Shown here: positions 60,330 through 64,000 of the stretch, piece after piece | Layout: every line of letters begins with the position of its first letter | Position numbering within the stretch: the stretch's first letter is position 1 | Assembly: GCA_027049035.1 (NCBI GenBank) | Contig: JALTVI010000068.1 | Span: 62,001 to 126,000 of the forward strand | Length of the DNA: 64,000 nucleotides | From: Sulfurovum sp. | Lineage (GTDB): Bacteria; Campylobacterota; Campylobacteria; Campylobacterales; Sulfurovaceae | Direction: 5' to 3' | Made by a program: the position numbers and the translations under genes | Notes under the pieces: model-generated | Seen by the model: the letters and a program-made list of their open reading frames with translations, nothing else | Database searches by the model: none | Told to the model about the DNA's origin: nothing

Positions 60330-61039
60330 CCCACTCTTCTGTTGTTAGGAAGCGTAAGGCTGTAGCCCTGGGAAGGGATGGTCTGAATGAACTTGTGCTT
60401 GAGTTTCTCTCTTAGACGTCTGACCAGTGTTCTCAACGTGTTTGGTGTGACTGCTTTATCCGGCCAAAGGCACTGCTCTATTGTGTAGTTGTCAATGACC
60501 TTGTTTCTGTTTTGTAACAGCAGATACAACAGATCCCCCTCTTTTTTGGTTAAGTGTATCGGCTCATCACAGCAGAAAAGGGTACGTGTTTTCTCATTGA
60601 AACAGTACTCCTCGTCCAAAATAAGGTGGTTTGGATTGTGGGTTTTGTAGGTATTTTTTTTATGCATGCGCTGAATGGCAATCTTCATAACTACCCGAAG
60701 CTCTTCTCTGTTAAAGGGCTTTGAAAGGTAGGCGACAGGATCGAGTTTGACTGCCCGCTCTACGTTGTAGTCATCCATATGGGCGGTCAGAAAGACGATC
60801 TGTGTTTTAGGATAGCGTTTCAGGATAGCTTCAGAGAGTTCCACACCGTCCATCTCCCCCTTGATACAGATATCCATCAGAATGATATCGGTAGGATTCT
60901 CCTCCAACACCCTGAGTGCATCATTGGCATTGGAGCAGATGTCGATCACATTGTACCCCAGTTTGTTGCTCACAAAACTTTCAATCTCCATCGCGACGAT
61001 ACTCTCATCTTCTACGATAAGAACGTTGATACTGTTCAT
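60326..61039 (-). CDS. OmpR-type response regulator
   Basis: 237 residues. Receiver domain 1-120 with acid pocket VEDE (9-12), phospho-acceptor Asp56 in ILMDICIKG, Thr in FLTAH and Lys in YLSKPFN. A C-terminal winged-helix DNA-binding domain (about 140-230) has LTKKEGDLLYLLLQNRN and TLRTLVRRLREKL. The start overlaps the histidine-kinase stop by four bases. Targets unknown. Confidence 0.93.
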   Translation of the reverse strand: MNSINVLIVEDESIVAMEIESFVSNKLGYNVIDICSNANDALRVLEENPTDIILMDICIKGEMDGVELSEAILKRYPKTQIVFLTAHMDDYNVERAVKLDPVAYLSKPFNREELRVVMKIAIQRMHKKNTYKTHNPNHLILDEEYCFNEKTRTLFCCDEPIHLTKKEGDLLYLLLQNRNKVIDNYTIEQCLWPDKAVTPNTLRTLVRRLREKLKHKFIQTIPSQGYSLTLPNNRRVG

Positions 61040-62904
61040 ACCCTGAACCTTATGGTGTACTTTGTGTGTTTTTTGCTTTCAACCTCTATGCTGCCTTCTA
61101 GCTGATCGTAGATGAGTGCATGGATCAATTTGAGGCCGAGGCTCTTTTTATGCTTCTCAATACTGTATCCGCTGCCGTTGTCTTCTATGACAAGCAGATA
61201 TTGGCCTGTCTCTTCCTCTTTGTGAAGCGATACAGATATGATACCCTTTCCATTTTTAAAAGCATATTTATAGGCATTGGTGACAAGCTCATTGATGACA
61301 AGACCGATGTAGACAGCCTGTTTGAGTGGAATATCGGTCACATCAATACTGCTAACTACTTCAACACTGTATTGGGTGTAGCTGTAGCTTTCGGAAATAT
61401 CGTAGAGGAGTGCATCGATGTAGGTGGCGATGTTGATATTCTCAAGGTCGTCGCTGGAGAGCAGCATTGAGTAGGTTTTTGCAATGGTATTGATGCGGTG
61501 TTCGAGGTCAATAAATTTCTCCTGCATCGCCGGATCTTCTATCTGATCATACTGTAACCGTATCATGGAGAGGATGATCTGAAGATTGTTTTTGACGCGG
61601 TGGTGTACCTCCTTGAGCAGCAGTTCCTGTGTATGGAGCGATTTGTTGAGTGCGTCGGTTTTTTTCTCCACCTCATCTTCAACAAGCCGTGTTCTGCTAA
61701 GCGTCTCCCCGATGAGCTGTTTCTCCTTCTGTTTCTTCTCCTCCTGGAGGATGACGTACCTGTCTGCAAAGGCAAGTGAGAGGATGAAGGCTTCCAATAC
61801 GGTAACAAAAATAAGAGAATTGTTGAAGAAATCGATCATAAATGTTGTGATGCCCAGTGCATCTGTGATGAGGCAGAGATAGGTGACAAAGACCAGCGCA
61901 AAGCCCATGATGAAGAGTCTTGCCTGCTTATACCCTTTTGTGAAGATGACAATGCCGGCAAAGAGCTGATAGGTAATGAAGAGGGCACCCGTAACAATCA
62001 GGGTTGGCAGTGCATAAAGACTTTGTGGCGTGAAGAGTACGATCTCCAACAGGGTGAGGAGAATGAATCCTTTATAGATTCTGTCGATCCACGGTACCTG
62101 TTTGGTGTTCAGGAAATGGATGGCGAAGAGTGCGGAGGTGACGATGAGTGAGCCGACTTTCAGCAGTACGATCTCCAGGTCCAGGGCAACAAAAGTTGGC
62201 GGGAAGTAGATCTTTGTTAAACCAATATAGGTGATCTGCTGGTAGAGCAGGGCAAAGAGATAGAGGCCGTAATAGAAGTAGCTTCTGTCCCGCATGTAGA
62301 AGGAGAGAAAAAAGGCATATATCATCAGTGCGAGGACGATGCCGATAAGCAGAATGTTGAATGCTTTGTGATATTTGTCGCTACGGTAGAATGTTGCAGA
62401 ATCTTCAAGCAGCAGTTTGAATGCTACCGGGCTGTAGGTTGAGTGTATGGAGAGATAGTAGGTTTTGCTGCTGTGCGGCTGCAGTGTAATGGGAAGGTGA
62501 AAAAAGAGTGTATTATGTGTGTTCTGCAGGTGCAACAAGCCTGTTTTCCCTACTATTTCATGCGTCTGTCCGTCATAGAGTACAATATCCTCTATGAGTG
62601 AAGAGGTAGGGATCAACAGACGGTGAACGGGTCTGTCTGAATGGTTTTGCACTACGAATGCAATCCAGATACGTTTTTGTGAAACACCGAGGTTGACTAC
62701 CTCTTTATTGCATGTCATAAAGTGTGCTGATGCTATGACTGAGGAGAGCGTTGCATTGTTGTCTGTTATGGCAATTCGCGTATAGGGGAGAATGGAGTCT
62801 CCGTCTGTCTTCTCAATGTCCACTGCTTTGAAGCTGGCAAAGAGCAGTGTCTGCATCAGCAAAAATAACAAAAGCCCCCATTGTATCTGCAGATTTCGTT
62901 TCAT
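61036..62904 (-). CDS. 7TM sensor histidine kinase (HisKA_2/HWE type)
   Basis: 622 residues. A signal peptide and periplasmic 7TMR-DISMED2 domain (about 25-170) precede seven membrane helices (7TMR-DISM, about 185-380), a coiled coil (about 385-420), and a HisKA_2 phosphoacceptor ELLLKEVHHRVKNNLQIIL with His near 430. The ATPase domain has NELVTNAYKYAF (N box), EDNGSGYS and LGLKLIHALI. Periplasmic ligands are probably carbohydrates or small organics, as for other DISM receptors. It is coupled to the response regulator. TGATAAAAT (62931-62939, minus) is its likely promoter. Confidence 0.92.
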   Translation of the reverse strand: MKRNLQIQWGLLLFLLMQTLLFASFKAVDIEKTDGDSILPYTRIAITDNNATLSSVIASAHFMTCNKEVVNLGVSQKRIWIAFVVQNHSDRPVHRLLIPTSSLIEDIVLYDGQTHEIVGKTGLLHLQNTHNTLFFHLPITLQPHSSKTYYLSIHSTYSPVAFKLLLEDSATFYRSDKYHKAFNILLIGIVLALMIYAFFLSFYMRDRSYFYYGLYLFALLYQQITYIGLTKIYFPPTFVALDLEIVLLKVGSLIVTSALFAIHFLNTKQVPWIDRIYKGFILLTLLEIVLFTPQSLYALPTLIVTGALFITYQLFAGIVIFTKGYKQARLFIMGFALVFVTYLCLITDALGITTFMIDFFNNSLIFVTVLEAFILSLAFADRYVILQEEKKQKEKQLIGETLSRTRLVEDEVEKKTDALNKSLHTQELLLKEVHHRVKNNLQIILSMIRLQYDQIEDPAMQEKFIDLEHRINTIAKTYSMLLSSDDLENINIATYIDALLYDISESYSYTQYSVEVVSSIDVTDIPLKQAVYIGLVINELVTNAYKYAFKNGKGIISVSLHKEEETGQYLLVIEDNGSGYSIEKHKKSLGLKLIHALIYDQLEGSIEVESKKHTKYTIRFRV

Positions 62905-62930
62905 TAGACTCTCTTTGCTTTCTATCGCCT

Positions 62931-62939
62931 ATTTTATCA
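62931..62939 (-). promoter_or_regulatory. Extended -10 promoter of the two-component operon
   Basis: TGATAAAAT on the minus strand (TGnTAAAAT), 26 bases before the kinase ATG. Confidence 0.5.
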
Positions 62940-63042
62940 TATTCCGATGAGAAACTGTAACCCATGCGCCCAGATAGACATTTATAGTATGATGTAGAGG
63001 ATATCGCAACAGTGTTTTTGGATAGGATTGTTGCAATTATGC

Positions 63043-63048
63043 TACAAT
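63043..63048 (+). promoter_or_regulatory. Extended -10 box next to the last gene's start
   Basis: TATGCTACAAT carries an extended -10 (TGnTACAAT). The hexamer ends six bases before the ATG at 63055 and no ribosome-binding site is present, so a leaderless mRNA is likely. Confidence 0.5.
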
Positions 63049-63054
63049 TTACGA

Positions 63055-64000
63055 ATGAAAAAGAGAACACTCCCCCTTTTGAACACTGTTGTTGCTGGTG
63101 TAAGCGGTCTTGCTGTACTGCTTCAGGCACAGACACCGCTTCCCAAGATCTATGAGGTTCCCAAAGCCGAGATTATTTATAAAATCAGTGGCGGTGGACC
63201 TCTTGGTGACGATGTTAATCTCACACTTGAAGGAAACGGGAAACTGCGTTTTCGAGACTGGGGTGCGGTAGAGCTTTTTGAGACGAATATTACGGAAAAA
63301 ACCAGAGGAACACTGCACTATATTGACCACAAGTTAAGCTGTATCAAACGTGAATCCAATGAGATTCTTGATGTGGATTTTAAAACCAAGAAGATACGCA
63401 AGCGCCCTCTGCCTGATGGTAAAAAGGCACGCAACATTACAAAGGGGCTTTCCAAAAACGGTCAGCAGCAGATGATCGCCAATGTCATCTGTGATATGTG
63501 GACAGCAGAGGGGATCAGCAAATGTCTCTACAAGGGGATACCGCTATTTACCGAATATCGTGCTATGGGACTTTTATACCGTGAAGAAGCAGTCTCTGTA
63601 CGTTTTGATATCAATGTCCGCAGTGCAGCCAAATGCAGTGTGCCGAAATTTCCGGTTGAGAAAATGGCGCTCTTTGCCGCGCATTTTAAGACAAAACATG
63701 TCAAGATCCCCGATGCCTTTTCCGAACGGCTGCTGGAAGTCATTTCCATACTCAATGCAAATAAAACGGACAAAGAAGCTCTTTCAGAAAGAGAGAAAGA
63801 GCGTGTGATGCACATCCTCACTCACCCCATTTTCGAAAGTCAGAAAAAACTGCTTCCCGTACTGCTTCAAACGATGAAAAAGACAAGGGCATGCCTTGCA
63901 ACAGCGAAAAATACCGATATGGCAAACACCTGTCTGTATGATATGGTTACATTAAAACACTACTTCACCAAAGATCCTCACAATAAGATTCTCTCCTGGA
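63055..64000 (+). CDS. Secreted protein of unknown function (3' end outside window)
   Basis: 315 residues are visible; the frame is open to the edge. The protein begins MKKRTLPLLNTVVAGVSGLAVLLQAQ, a clear signal peptide (split: cleavage near LQAQ). The region AEIIYKISGGGPLGDDVNLTLEGNGKLRFRDWG and a basic stretch TKKIRKRPLPDGKKARN follow, with scattered cysteines. No family was recognised. It is divergent from the histidine kinase, 150 bases apart. Confidence 0.7.
   Translation, partial: MKKRTLPLLNTVVAGVSGLAVLLQAQTPLPKIYEVPKAEIIYKISGGGPLGDDVNLTLEGNGKLRFRDWGAVELFETNITEKTRGTLHYIDHKLSCIKRESNEILDVDFKTKKIRKRPLPDGKKARNITKGLSKNGQQQMIANVICDMWTAEGISKCLYKGIPLFTEYRAMGLLYREEAVSVRFDINVRSAAKCSVPKFPVEKMALFAAHFKTKHVKIPDAFSERLLEVISILNANKTDKEALSEREKERVMHILTHPIFESQKKLLPVLLQTMKKTRACLATAKNTDMANTCLYDMVTLKHYFTKDPHNKILSW

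Overview
The window is chromosomal DNA of a Campylobacterota (Epsilonproteobacteria), most like the Sulfurovum group. The evidence is indirect: compact, heavily overlapping operons; T-rich promoters with extended -10 boxes and no obvious -35; biosynthetic arginine decarboxylase; an MlaE permease carrying its own STAS domain; AcnB-type aconitase; a SUF iron-sulfur operon; and many two-domain or 7TM signalling proteins. No rRNA and no CRISPR array is visible. Two tRNA genes are present.

1-24 kb is mostly housekeeping. A secreted patatin-like lipase (cut by the window edge), aspC, cysE and speA are read leftward. A rightward Mla lipid-transport operon (STAS-MlaE, MlaF, MlaD, lipoprotein) and a small beta-barrel protein follow. 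Then come leftward hisS, tmk-coaD, ubiX-sufT and sufB-C-D-E, two tRNAs, and rightward ftsK, pcm and acnB. The gaps in the suf/coaD stretch are full of small repeats: a GTAG-type REP pair, a GTCAT-bounded hairpin pair, and heptamer arrays joined to hairpin terminators. 23-29 kb holds a lipoprotein, a phosphoesterase, a tiny Cys-repeat lipoprotein next to a CopB-type copper ATPase, two envelope proteins, a Cys-rich tandem-repeat secreted protein and the thioesterase ybgC.

29.36-38.92 kb is the standout region: a roughly 9.5-kb integrated island that split the 5' end of ybgC. A diverged copy of the first codons of ybgC, with its presumed original promoter, lies at the far end, and a 10-bp identical core is present at both ends. 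In order the island carries a chimeric ORF (N-terminal half of a type III Mod methylase fused to the catalytic domain of a tyrosine integrase); a HerA ATPase and a SIR2 protein (the Nezha/SIR2-HerA anti-phage pair, translationally coupled to the mod remnant); a candidate IncP/RP4-like oriT directly upstream of a TraK-like gene; two PPP-family phosphatases (one frameshifted at a C7 tract), a Fic protein, a VbhA-like antitoxin and an RHH protein in one overlapping operon; an HTH-AbiEii toxin-antitoxin-like pair; and a small membrane protein. It reads as a mobilisable defence/TA island whose integrase has lost its N-terminal part.

39-64 kb returns to core DNA: a GGDEF-EAL protein, MltB-like transglycosylase, HpcH/HpaI lyase, RNase T2, a Pif1/RecD-like helicase, a wall-sugar pair (NamZ-like DUF1343 and a GH20 hexosaminidase), and a DAG-kinase-like protein. 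A long envelope-lipid cluster follows (two PqiA-like proteins, PqiB, PqiC, two RND/MMPL exporters, a LolA-like protein and a DUF1302 outer-membrane protein). The window ends with a two-component system (7TM histidine kinase and OmpR-type regulator) and the start of a secreted protein of unknown function. Several genes (mlaE, dgc, the lyase, pqiA and the last gene) have a -10 box ending six or seven bases before the start codon, which suggests leaderless mRNAs.
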